From Candidatus Binataceae bacterium (GTDB lineage Bacteria > Desulfobacterota > Binatia > Binatales > Binataceae), in the NCBI GenBank assembly GCA_035500095.1, contig DATJXN010000134.1, forward strand, positions 1-59,722: a DNA stretch of 59,722 nt, given 5' to 3'. A program made the position numbers and the translations under genes. Position 1 is the stretch's first letter. Every line of letters starts with the position of its first letter. Under the pieces are notes generated by a model. It saw only the letters and a list, made by a program, of their open reading frames with translations, had not been told where the DNA came from and made no database searches. This document shows, one piece after another, positions 34,206 through 43,286 of this stretch.

Positions 34206-35714
34206 CTAGGCCGACAGTAAGGCGCTCACGGCCTTCGGCAGCGCGGCCAGATCGGCCTTCCGATCGGCCTCTCGCTGGCGCAGCGTGCGCACCCGGTAAC
34301 GCTCTGCGATGGCCCAGACCAGGCCGAATAGCAGCGCGACCGCTCCGCCGCCGAAATCGCCCAGCAGTTGTTCCGAGAGGTTGTTGATCAGTATCGGCAC
34401 CACTATCAGGAAAAATATAGGTTTGAGGCTCCACGGATCCTCTCGCTGCCTGAGGGCGAAGACCCACGGCCGCAGCACGATATATAGCCACAGCGCAGTG
34501 GCGGGAATTCCTACTCCGATCGCGTGCCCCAAATAGCCATTGTGCAGCGAGCTATGCGGTCCCATGTCCCACGGTCCCCACCAGATCGGGAAATACCTGC
34601 TGTCGAACACGGCACCCGCCGTTTCGTACCCATAGCCCAGGATGGGCTGGTCGCGAATCCTTTGAATAACGTAGTCCCAGATGTCGGTGCGTCCGGTCAG
34701 AGTGGTGACGTCGCGCCCGACGTAGGCGAACATCCCGCTGCGAAGCATCACCAGCGCAATTGCGAGCGATATTCCGGCGCACAGGAGAAATCCCCTGAAA
34801 CGCCATCTCCAGATCGCGAAAAGGCCGGCCCCGAGCGCGACCGCAACGAAGGACGAACGCGAGTCCGCGAGCACGTCGAGCGCCACCGCCGCCGCGATCA
34901 CCAGGGCAAGCATCAAGCGGCCGCGTCTTTGCGCCGTTCGCCAGCATGCGGCCGCGAGGCCGACCACCAGGACCATGAATGTGCCGAGGTCGTTAGGTCC
35001 ATCGAACAGGCCGCGAAAGCGATCGAGTCCGCCCACGATAATGCCTGCTTTAGCCATGCTGGCCAGTTCGTTGGGTGTGTAGCTTTCGAGGGGGCTTTGC
35101 CAGGCAACGTCGTGCGGCAATATCGGCGCGGTTGCCGCCACCATTATCAGGATTATTGTGCAGGCCAGCAGAAACCGGAGCAAAAGCCGCGTCACGTCGG
35201 CAGGTTCATGGATTTCGAGCACGCAGGCGGCGATCGCAATCATTACCATGACCGCTTCGACGAGACGGGCGAGCGAATACACCGGCGCAAGCGAATACGC
35301 GATCGTTACGGCGCCCCATGCGAAATAAAGCGTATAGATTCTGAATCCTCCGGTGCGAAGGATTCCTGACCGAAGCACGAACGGAAGGGTCGGCAGGCAA
35401 AACAGAGCGAGCGCCACGTAGTGAAATCCCGCGCGAAGAGTCTGATCGCCAAAGAAGGGGGTTTGCACCGACAGGCCGATCAGCGCGAGCGGAAACACCA
35501 GCCATTCATGATGATGCGCGGTATATGTGACGCCGTAGATCACGAGCACGGCCGCGATTACAGTGCAGAGAATCAGGACGGAGGCGGCGTGATTCTCGAG
35601 CGCGACCAGCAGCAGGAGCGCGGCCGCCGAGGCGAACACAGCCGAGGTCGTCCGCGTTGTCGCTCGCGGCTGGAACAAGTCGTGAAAAAGAACCGGTTCG
35701 GAGGAAGTGCTCAT
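34206..35714 (-). CDS. O-antigen ligase/polymerase-like membrane protein (Wzy/WaaL superfamily)
   Basis: ATG 35714 overlaps the TGA of the upstream deacetylase gene (ATGA). The 502-residue protein has roughly 11-12 membrane helices and a large periplasmic loop with the Wzy_C-type block: TGRTDIWDYVIQRIRDQPIL, GYGYETAG, and PHSSLHNGYLGHAIGVG with the conserved histidine. This pattern is shared by O-antigen ligases and EPS polymerases. No other Wzy is seen in the locus, so I favour a polymerase acting on flipped repeat units. Upstream and downstream genes point to one minus-strand transcript. Confidence 0.88.
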   Translation of the reverse strand: MSTSSEPVLFHDLFQPRATTRTTSAVFASAAALLLLVALENHAASVLILCTVIAAVLVIYGVTYTAHHHEWLVFPLALIGLSVQTPFFGDQTLRAGFHYVALALFCLPTLPFVLRSGILRTGGFRIYTLYFAWGAVTIAYSLAPVYSLARLVEAVMVMIAIAACVLEIHEPADVTRLLLRFLLACTIILIMVAATAPILPHDVAWQSPLESYTPNELASMAKAGIIVGGLDRFRGLFDGPNDLGTFMVLVVGLAAACWRTAQRRGRLMLALVIAAAVALDVLADSRSSFVAVALGAGLFAIWRWRFRGFLLCAGISLAIALVMLRSGMFAYVGRDVTTLTGRTDIWDYVIQRIRDQPILGYGYETAGAVFDSRYFPIWWGPWDMGPHSSLHNGYLGHAIGVGIPATALWLYIVLRPWVFALRQREDPWSLKPIFFLIVVPILINNLSEQLLGDFGGGAVALLFGLVWAIAERYRVRTLRQREADRKADLAALPKAVSALLSA

Positions 35715-36466
35715 CTTAAGCCGGCGTAACGCCTTACTCGTCCGTACAGGCCCCTCAGCAGACGCCAGCGCCAAACGGCAAAAGCGCTTCCACGCACCAG
35801 CGTCAGAAAGTCGGGAAAAGTCATGCAGGATTTGACAGGCAGGCGTGGATAGACTTTGCTTCTCGAACCGAGCACCGCCTGTTTGACGTCAGAAGTCATG
35901 ATCGTCGAGTAGCCCGCGTTGAGCGCGGCGTCGATCACGCGCTGATCGTAGCTGCCGAACGGTACTGCGAGATCGGTCACTGGCAGCCCAATGAGATCTT
36001 CCAGACGGAGTTTCGACTCGGTTAGCTCTAACCGCAGACGATCCGCGCTGACCGCTTTGAGCCGGCAATGGGTCATGCCGTGTGAGCCGATCCTAAAGCC
36101 CTCGTGGCTGAGTCGCGTGACGCTTTGTTGATCGAGAAAATGCCGTCGTCCCAGGTTGACCCAGGGGATGTAGAAGGTGGCGGTGAACCCTCGTGCGGCA
36201 AGCGCCTCAGCGGCCAGAAGATCGCTGTCGTGGCCGTCGTCGAAGGTCAACAGGATCTGTTGTTTGCCGAGGTTCCAGGCGCTCGGTTCGTTGAGCGCCG
36301 GGGCCTGCAGCGTTTCCCAGCCATCGGCAGAAAGAAGATCGAGCTGCGCGCAAAAAAGGTCATAGGCGACGGTATCCATAGCGTTCCAGGCCTCGGGCAC
36401 GCACGCACCCGGGCCGCTCTGCAATATCGAGTGATACGCCACGATCGGAATTCGCTTGGCGGTCAT
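35711..36466 (-). CDS. Polysaccharide deacetylase (NodB/CE4)
   Basis: ATG 36466 has GAGGG five bases before it; a longer GTG-started frame adds 45 residues that look random. The 251-residue enzyme has the CE4 set: LLTFDDGHDSD (D76, D77), FYIPW, IGSHGMTHC (H129 and H133, the zinc pair) and LAVPFGSYDQR. It should remove N-acetyl groups from the polymer or its precursor. There is no obvious signal peptide with this start. It is the first gene of the minus-strand unit with the polymerase and transglycosylase genes. Confidence 0.85.
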   Translation of the reverse strand: MTAKRIPIVAYHSILQSGPGACVPEAWNAMDTVAYDLFCAQLDLLSADGWETLQAPALNEPSAWNLGKQQILLTFDDGHDSDLLAAEALAARGFTATFYIPWVNLGRRHFLDQQSVTRLSHEGFRIGSHGMTHCRLKAVSADRLRLELTESKLRLEDLIGLPVTDLAVPFGSYDQRVIDAALNAGYSTIMTSDVKQAVLGSRSKVYPRLPVKSCMTFPDFLTLVRGSAFAVWRWRLLRGLYGRVRRYAGLR

Positions 36467-37044
36467 GAACGCCCTCACATCGGAGCAGATGGGCGACCGC
36501 GAGGTCTTTGCTTCGGCCGCAATCGTCGGCGTCAGATGTGACGCGACATCCCACATGCTCTTTGGTATTGCGGCGGAAAAATTTCTTTGGCGTTGAGTCA
36601 CGTTCTAAATGGACAGCAATCGCGGTGCCAGATGAAATCGAGACAAAATGAGCCCTAACGAGAGTCGTAGCTTCTATAGAGTTGGCGTTTCGTCATGAAG
36701 AACTGATTTGGCAAAGCAAGATTTGCTGATGGATTTTGCAACTGTTTCCGGAGCCCTTGGTTCAGGAAGTTCGTCTTCCATGGAAGCGATGTAATTCCCG
36801 AATTTCGATTAATGTGAAATGAAGGCGACTCTAAGCTCTGCTTGCTGTGTAAGGCCGCCAGGCTTCACAATTTTTCATCTAGTTGGCAATTTCTTCCCGG
36901 TAGAGACTTTGACTTCTTCGCGGTGATCCGCGTTCTGATCCGCCCGCTGAATCGAGAGCGTCCAGGCGCGTTGATCGACGACTTTCGCCATCCTCGCATC
37001 GCGCTCTCAAGCCGGCGGCGGCACCCGCGATGGCGTCCGCGCAT
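36467..37044. other. Long divergent intergenic region before the arylsulfatase
   Basis: This AT-richer stretch separates the minus-strand deacetylase from the plus-strand sulfatase. I see no gene; it ends at the palindrome at 37045. Confidence 0.5.
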
Positions 37045-37068
37045 TCTATGGGACCTTGGTCCCATAGA
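37045..37068. promoter_or_regulatory. 24-base palindrome before the arylsulfatase, motif-like site D
   Basis: The 24 bases are symmetric except for a central TT: left arm TCTATGGGACC, right arm GGTCCCATAGA. The core GGACCTTGGTCC shares the GGNC-NNNN-GNCC spacing of the motif at sites A-C. It ends 67 bases before the ATG of the sulfatase gene, a good place for an operator. Confidence 0.45.
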
Positions 37069-37135
37069 GTCAATGCGGACATCCCTAATAGCGTATCGAC
37101 AAATCTTTCCGCACACCGTTCGACCAGGAGCCTGT

Positions 37136-38767
37136 ATGAGCTTGCATCGAGATATCAGTAGGTTGTTGATCGCCGTCGCTGGGGCGGTGTTGATGATTTT
37201 TCAGTCGGGGCTGGTCTCGCAGGCCGGGGCGCAGGAGAAAAAACCCAACATCATCTTCATCATGGGCGACGACATCGGTTGGTCCAACATCGGCGTGTAT
37301 AACCAGGGCATCATGGCCGGCCGCACGCCGAGCCTCGACCGGCTCGCCAACGAAGGGATGCGGTTTACTGACTACTACGCGGAGGCGAGCTGTACCGCGG
37401 GTCGGGCGAACTTTATCACCGGCGAGCTGCCGATCCGCACCGGACTGACGACCGTTGGCCAGGCGGGTTAGCCGCTCGGAATGCCCGATGAGGCTCCCAC
37501 GATCGCGACCGTGCTGAAGTCGATGGGGTATGCCACGGGCCAGTTCGGCAAGAACCATCTCGGCGACCGGAACCAGTTCCTGCCCACGGTGCATGGCTTC
37601 GATGAGTTCTTCGGCTATTTGTACCACCTCGATGCGATGGAGGACCCCTGCCATCGCAACTATCCGCAGGCGCTGCGCGACCGGGTCGGGCCCAGAAACA
37701 TGATCCACTCATGGGCCTCCGACACCGACGATCCGACCGTGCAACCGCGCTGGGGAAAGATCGGCAAGCAGAAGATCGAGGATGCGGGTCAACTCTGTCC
37801 GGAGCGTATGAAGACCGTCGATGACGAGATTCTCGACAACGCGCTCAAGTTCACCGACAAGGCGAGAAAGAATGGCAAGCCGTTCTTTTTATGGCTGAAT
37901 CCGACCCGGATGCATGTCGTCACTCATCTCTCGGACAAATACGAAAAAATGCGCACGCCGGAAAACGGCTGGACCATCGAGGAAGCGGGGATGGCCCAGC
38001 TCGATGATATCGTCGGCGCGGTGATGAAATATGTGAAGGACAACGGTCTGGATGACAACACGATCATCGCGTTCAGCACCGACAACGGCGCCGAGAACTT
38101 CACCTGGCCCGATGGCGGGCAGACTCCCTTTGCCGGCGGCAAAGGCACGGCGCTGGAAGGAGGTTTTCGCGTCCCGGCGATCATTCGATGGCCGGGCAAG
38201 GTGCCGGCGGGCAAGGTCGAGAATGGCATCGTCTCCGGCCTCGACTGGTTCCCGACGTTCGTAGCCGCGGCCGGCTATCCGGGTGATATCGCGGCCGATC
38301 TCAGGAAGGGCAAGAAAATCGGCGGCCGCACCTACAAAGTACACCTCGACGGCTACAACCAGATGGACATGCTTTGCGGCAAGGGTCCGTCGAAGCGCCA
38401 CGAGATTTTTTACCTCACCGAAACCACACTCGGCGCGGTGCGGATAGACGACTACAAGTACCGCTTCACCGATCAGCCGAACGGCTGGCTTGGCGCCACG
38501 GAGAAAGTCGATTGGCCGATCCTGGTCAATCTGCGCCTGGATCCCTACGAGCGGACCGGAATGTACAACGGCAAGGACAATGGGTCGATAGCCTACTACA
38601 ACTGGTTCGCATTCGAGTTCTGGCGCTTCGTGTTCGTGCAACAGGAAGTGGCGCAAGCAGCGCAAACCCTGATCGAGTTTCCCCCGATGCAGAAGGGCGC
38701 CAGCTTCAACATGGCGGCGGTCAAGGAACAGATACAGAAGGCGGTCGCTGCGCACACCGGCGAATAG
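37136..38767 (+). pseudogene. Arylsulfatase interrupted by one in-frame TAG
   Basis: One frame runs from ATG 37136 (CAGGAG upstream) to TAA/TAG 38765-38767, broken only by TAG at 37469-37471 (codon 112). Without it the protein would be 543 residues: signal peptide (LLIAVAGAVLMIF, cleavage near AGA-QE), metal site GDDIGW (D45, D46), formylglycine motif C86-TAGR, the substrate block GQFGKNHLGDRN, and FSTDNGAEN with the second metal pair. Intact family members have Ser-Pro or similar at the break (GQAG-S-P), so TCG to TAG is a likely single change. Sulfatase activity needs the C-terminal part, so the gene is probably inactive. No sulfatase-modifying enzyme is in the window. Confidence 0.85.
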
Positions 38768-39022
38768 GCCATCGGGCGGGCAACGCCGCCCGCGATGAGG
38801 TCAGACCGAGCGTCACGCGCGTCTAGATCTAACTGAAGAGAGTTCCGCTCTCCGGCTGCCGAGCGCGATCGGCAGCGTGGTCGATGCGACGGAGCGCGCT
38901 CACCGAGGACCGCACTCCCTCGCTCGCGTCGCGATCCGCCTTCGCAGTATATTTGCCCCAAGCCAGCGCCTCCCGGGCGGCCGAGTTCCGAAGACCACCA
39001 GCCGGAGCCGCACACAGCGCCA

Positions 39023-40273
39023 ATGTCAGACGCCTCAAGCCCTTCTACCGCCCATCATCTCGACCTTATCGATTCGGCCCGCGCCTGGCTGACCGTCGTC
39101 GCCGGATTCCTCGCCTGCTTCACGCTCTTCGGCGTGGCCTACAGTTTCGGCGCGTTCTTCAAACCGATGGCGCACGAGTTCGGCGCCTCGCGCGAAGCGA
39201 CTTCGGCGATTTTCTCGATCACCGCCGGACTCTATTTCGCGCTTAGCCCGCTCACCGGCTATCTCTCCGACCGCTTCGGCCCGCGCCCGGTGGTTGCGGC
39301 GGGCGCGCTTGCCACCGGCGGCGGAGTTATCCTGACCGCGCTCATCCCGCGCCTCTGGTACGCCTACTTCACCTATAGCCTGGGCGTCGGTATCGGTGTG
39401 TCGTGCTGCTACGTGCCACTGGTCTCGATGATCGCGGGATGGTTCGACCGGCGGCGCAACACGGCTCTGGGCCTCGCGGTTTCGGGAATCGGAGCCGGCA
39501 CGCTCACGGTCCCGCCGCTCTCGGGCGAGATGATCATGCATCTCGGATGGCGCCACTCGTATGTGATCCTGGGCGCCGCTGCGGCCGTACTGCTGATGCT
39601 CTGCGCGGGTCTCTCGAAGCGGCCGCCGCGGGGCCCGCAGCACGTCGCGCGCCCGCGCTTCGGCGAGTTCGTGCGCGATCCCAACTTCGCCGTGCTCTAC
39701 CTATCTTCGGCGCTGGCCAACGTCGCAACTTCGATTCCGTTCGTCTTTCTCCCGGTGTACGCACGCGAACACGGTATCAGCGAAGTCGCCGCGGCCGCGC
39801 TCATCAGCTGTATCGGGCTCACCAGCATGCTGGGCCGCGCCGGGCTGGGCACGCTCGCCGACCGTATCGGCCTCCTAAGGCTCTACCAGTTGACGGTGCT
39901 CGCGCTCGGCCTTTCGTACTTCCTCTGGCTCTATGCGCCGGGCTACGCGATGTTGGTCGCCTTCGCGCTCGCGATGGGCGCGAGTTACGGGGGATACGTC
40001 GCGCTAAACCCTTCGGTGGTCGCAGAGTTGTTCGGCGTGCCCGGGATGGGCGTGGTGCTCGGCACGCTCTACACCAGTATCGCGATAACCGCGCTTTTCG
40101 GACCGCCGATCGTTGGCGCAATCATCGACCGCACCGGCAGCTACCAGATCGGAATCCTGTTCACCATCGCGGCAACGCTCACGGGGTTCCTGGTCCTGCT
40201 CCTCTTGAAGCCGCGCAAGGTTCCGGCCGGCGAGAGCGGGACGAGCGCGGCCCTGGCGCCCTCCGAGATTTAG
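39023..40273 (+). CDS. MFS transporter (oxalate/formate or monocarboxylate-like)
   Basis: The 416-residue protein has 12 predicted membrane helices, the MFS loop motif GYLSDRFGPRP between helices 2 and 3 and GTLADRIGLLR in the second half. Helix 1 (WLTVVAGFLACFTLFGVAYS) and the FKPMAHEFGASREATS loop resemble the oxalate-formate/monocarboxylate group, which carries small carboxylates. It probably imports an organic acid through the inner membrane. It lies 18 bases before the gluconokinase gene, so gluconate or a related acid is a candidate, though gluconate transporters are usually of another family. Confidence 0.85.
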   Translation: MSDASSPSTAHHLDLIDSARAWLTVVAGFLACFTLFGVAYSFGAFFKPMAHEFGASREATSAIFSITAGLYFALSPLTGYLSDRFGPRPVVAAGALATGGGVILTALIPRLWYAYFTYSLGVGIGVSCCYVPLVSMIAGWFDRRRNTALGLAVSGIGAGTLTVPPLSGEMIMHLGWRHSYVILGAAAAVLLMLCAGLSKRPPRGPQHVARPRFGEFVRDPNFAVLYLSSALANVATSIPFVFLPVYAREHGISEVAAAALISCIGLTSMLGRAGLGTLADRIGLLRLYQLTVLALGLSYFLWLYAPGYAMLVAFALAMGASYGGYVALNPSVVAELFGVPGMGVVLGTLYTSIAITALFGPPIVGAIIDRTGSYQIGILFTIAATLTGFLVLLLLKPRKVPAGESGTSAALAPSEI

Positions 40274-40291
40274 CCCCGGAGATCGGCGCGG

Positions 40292-40776
40292 ATGGTTATA
40301 ATCCTCATCGGCGTGGCAGGCTCGGGGAAGACCACCGTCGGCCGGATGCTGGCCCGGCGAGCTGGATGGGAATTTTACGACGCCGACGATCTTCATCCGC
40401 CGCAAAATCGCGAGAAGATGAGCCGCGGTATCGCGCTCACCGACGACGATCGATTGCCCTGGCTGCATGCCGTGCGAGACCTCGAAACGCGATGCCTTAC
40501 CGAAAAGCGCGCGGCAGCGATCGCCTGCTCGGCGCTCAAGCAGTACTACCGGGATTTGCTTATGGAGAACCCGTCCAGGGTGAAATTCGTGTATTTGAAG
40601 GGATCGCCGGCGCTGATCGAGCAACGCCTGGCGCGGCCGCGGGACATTTCTTCGATCGGCGGCTCCCGCAGAGCCAGTTTGATACGCTCGAAGATCCGGC
40701 GAATGCGATCGTCGTCGATATCGCGCCGCCGCCCGAGAAAATCGCCGAAACGATCCGCTCCCGCCTCGCGCTATAG
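40292..40776 (+). pseudogene. gntK: Gluconokinase with a one-base frameshift
   Basis: The first frame reads IILIGVAGSGKTTVGRMLAR (P-loop GVAGSGKT), FYDADDLHPPQNREKMSRGI, LPWLHAVRD and ACSALKQYYRDLL, the pattern of bacterial gluconate kinases, up to EQRLARP. The expected continuation, GHFFDRRLPQSQFDTLEDPA, is found in the next frame from about 40642 to the stop at 40776. One missing base in the GC run between 40631 and 40642 explains this, and the repaired length (about 161 residues) is normal. The enzyme would phosphorylate gluconate to 6-phosphogluconate. As sequenced it is broken; a base-calling error in the GC run is possible. Confidence 0.85.
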
Positions 40777-40816
40777 GATGGGCGCCCCTTTCTTGAGGCG
40801 GCCGTATCGCGCGCGC

Positions 40817-41758
40817 TCAGCTCTGCATGAGTTTGCCGACCGCCTCGCGCTCCTCGGCGCCGAGCCTCCACTGCGCGGCCTTGACGTTCTGGCTCACCTG
40901 CTCGGGGCTGGTGGCGCCGCTGATCACGCTCGAGTTCTGCGGTTCCGACACGAGCCATCCGACCGCAAGCTCGAGCAGCGTATGGCCGCGCTCGCGCGCG
41001 AAGGTCTCGAGCTTCTCCAGCAGAGCGAAGTTCGCCTCGGTCAGCGTGCGCGTCGCGATCCGCTCGAGCAGGGCCATCCGCGTGCCCTTGGGCGGCTCGG
41101 CGCCGCGGCGGTATTTGCCGGTGAGAAACCCGCTCGCCAGCGGAAAAAATGGCAGGATGCCCACGCCGAAGTGGCGGCAGGCGGGAATCAGTTCGTGCTC
41201 GATCGTGCGCTCGAGCAGGCTGTATTCGTTTTGCGCCGAGACATAGGCGGGTAGCCCGCGAGCGCGCGAGATTCCCAGCGCCTCGGCTAGTTGCCAGGCG
41301 GCGAAGTTACTGCATCCGATGTAGCGGACCTTGCCGGCATGCACCAGGTCGGCAAGCGCCTCGAGCGTTTCTTCCTGCGGCGTTTCGGCGTCGGGCGTGT
41401 GAAGTTGGTAGAGGTCGATGTAATCCGTGCCCAGGCGGCGCAGGCTGTCCTCTGCGGCGGCCATCACGTAGCGCCGCGACGCGCCGTGCAGGTACGGCCC
41501 ATCGCCCATCACCATCCCGAACTTGCTCGCGACGACGACCTCGCGCCGGCAGTTGCCGAGCGCCTTGCCCAGCAATTCCTCCGAGCCGCCGCGATTGCCG
41601 TAGATGTCGGCGGTATCGAACAGCGTGACGCCCTCGTCGAGCGCGCGATGCACGATCGCGCGGGTCTGCTCGGCGTCGCACTTCATTGCGAAATTGTTGC
41701 AGCCGAGGCCCACGGCCGAAACCCTGAGCCCCGACTTTCCCAGGTTGCGGTATTCCAC
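40817..41758 (-). CDS. Aldo/keto reductase
   Basis: The 313-residue protein has the complete catalytic tetrad of the superfamily: D48, Y53 (in TADIYGNRG), K79 (in ASKFG) and H120 (in DLYQLHTPD). C-terminal PFFPLASGFLTGKY and SVISGATSPEQVSQN form the NADPH-binding part, as in the YajO/potassium-channel beta-subunit group. It would reduce an aldehyde or ketone with NADPH in the cytoplasm; the substrate is unknown. It runs with the formamidase/acetamidase gene 21 bases upstream on the same strand. Confidence 0.9.
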   Translation of the reverse strand: MEYRNLGKSGLRVSAVGLGCNNFAMKCDAEQTRAIVHRALDEGVTLFDTADIYGNRGGSEELLGKALGNCRREVVVASKFGMVMGDGPYLHGASRRYVMAAAEDSLRRLGTDYIDLYQLHTPDAETPQEETLEALADLVHAGKVRYIGCSNFAAWQLAEALGISRARGLPAYVSAQNEYSLLERTIEHELIPACRHFGVGILPFFPLASGFLTGKYRRGAEPPKGTRMALLERIATRTLTEANFALLEKLETFARERGHTLLELAVGWLVSEPQNSSVISGATSPEQVSQNVKAAQWRLGAEEREAVGKLMQS

Positions 41759-41779
41759 GGCGTCTCTCTTTGCGCGCGG

Positions 41780-42886
41780 TTACTTGTCGAAAATGGCCAG
41801 CGGAAGCAGCGCCGACACGATAAAGTTGGGCACGTCCACCACTTCGCTAAGCCGCAGATCGACCGCCACGCTGCAGATGGCATAGGCCTGCTGGCGGCTC
41901 CATCCGCGTTCCCCCAGCAGCGCGATCATGTTCATCAACGCGTGATGCGCCGCCATGGTCGCGTTTTCCGATTCGTTGACGCCGTCGCGGATGCACATCC
42001 CCATGGTCGCGAGAAAGCGCTTCGGCGCGGCGAGTTCCGGCGGCAAGAAATAGTCGTCGCGCTCGAAGCGCGGGAAGCGGATCTTGTGGCGGGCCGCCTC
42101 GCCCTTGCGCAGCGCGAACTTCACCAGCACCGACGCGGACATCTCGATCGCGGTGCCGCAGGACTCGCCGTCGCCCTGGGCAAAGTGTGCGTCGCCGACC
42201 GAAAAGAGCGCGCCCGCAACGAACACCGGCAAGAGCAGCCGCGCGCCCGCGCTCAACTGCTTGATATCGAGATTGCCGCCGTTCTCGCGCGGCGGAATCG
42301 TGCGCAGCCCTTCCGACGCGACCGGCTCTCGCGCAGGCACCGCCCCTTTCGCCTCCGGCGGCAGGACAAAGCCGCCGCGCTCGCGCAGATGCTCTTCGCG
42401 CCGCAGCATCTCGCGCCGCAGCTCTTCCGATGGCGCAACGCCGATCGTGCCCATGAACGAACCGTCCCGCAAGCGGACTCCGGGAAGCTCGGCCGACGTG
42501 GCCCAGCCATCGGCGATCTTCCACTTGACGATGTAGGGGTCGGGAAACTCGTCGCGCAGAAAGCCGAAGCCGGGCATCTGGACCGTAAAGCCCCAGTCGG
42601 CGGGTTTGAGCTCGCGGATGTCCACTTCAAGCAGGTCGCCCAGCTCCGCGCCTTTGACGAATACCGGCCCGGTGAGCGGATGCACTACGTCGAGGTTGAC
42701 CTTGAGCAGATCGGCGGCGGCGGTCGCCGGCGTGACCTGGCCGTCGAGCGCGTCCCTGGTTTCGAGCTCGACCTCCTCGCCGGGTTCGGCTTCAACCGCG
42801 GGCGGGATATCGCAATGCCATCGATTGTGGCCCTTTGAAGGTTCCGCCGCGCATGCGACGCCATAGTTGATTTTTACGCTTTTCAT
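41780..42886 (-). CDS. Acetamidase/formamidase family protein
   Basis: The 368-residue product matches the FmdA/AmdA family: HCDIPPAVEAEPGEEVELET, NLDVVHPLTGPVFVKGAELG (D-x-x-H metal-type residues), FMGTIGVAP, and the late VGDAHFAQGDGESCGTAIEM block with GD-H and E. Family enzymes hydrolyse formamide or short amides to ammonia and acid in the cytoplasm, without a nitrilase-type catalytic cysteine. Length is close to the family's usual 370-400. It precedes the aldo/keto reductase in a probable two-gene unit. The exact amide is not known. Confidence 0.88.
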   Translation of the reverse strand: MKSVKINYGVACAAEPSKGHNRWHCDIPPAVEAEPGEEVELETRDALDGQVTPATAAADLLKVNLDVVHPLTGPVFVKGAELGDLLEVDIRELKPADWGFTVQMPGFGFLRDEFPDPYIVKWKIADGWATSAELPGVRLRDGSFMGTIGVAPSEELRREMLRREEHLRERGGFVLPPEAKGAVPAREPVASEGLRTIPPRENGGNLDIKQLSAGARLLLPVFVAGALFSVGDAHFAQGDGESCGTAIEMSASVLVKFALRKGEAARHKIRFPRFERDDYFLPPELAAPKRFLATMGMCIRDGVNESENATMAAHHALMNMIALLGERGWSRQQAYAICSVAVDLRLSEVVDVPNFIVSALLPLAIFDK

Positions 42887-43286
42887 CGGCTGTGCCGCCT
42901 TTTGATTGATGCCGCGCCTTGCGCCGCCACGCTAGCATTTGCCCGCGAAATTCCAAGGCTCGGACAAACGGCCGGCAATGGCCCCGGACAGGCGTCCTTC
43001 GCCTTTGCCCGGCCCAGAGCAAACCGCCAAACATCCGCGCGATCAGACCCGCTTGCACACGTGTCAGAACCGAACGCAGCCCGATTATGGGTTCAACATG
43101 CGAGGGTTTTTGATTGAATTTCCGATCACTATCGCCTGCGATAGCTCGTCGCGAGACTTCGCTTAATAGCCACATAATGAACTGTTATTCGGAACGTCAA
43201 GTAACACTATCGATTTCGTATGTTCGATCCCGTACTGACAATGATGTGTACTTTGTAAGCCTATCGCCGACGGAGGCGGATCCCCG
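42887..43286. other. Divergent intergenic region
   Basis: About 400 bases between the amidase (minus) and the phosphoesterase (plus). The AT-richer part around 43100-43260 probably holds the promoters. No motif was recognised. Confidence 0.5.

Noticed and set aside
37469-37471. Amber codon as a pyrrolysine site
   Set aside because: No pyl gene is seen, homologues have an ordinary residue there, and other genes in the window are broken by TAA and frameshifts as well.
41291-42838. Long plus-strand frame (515 codons) opposite the reductase and amidase genes
   Set aside because: It is antisense to two genes with complete catalytic motifs; its composition is that of a GC-rich shadow frame.
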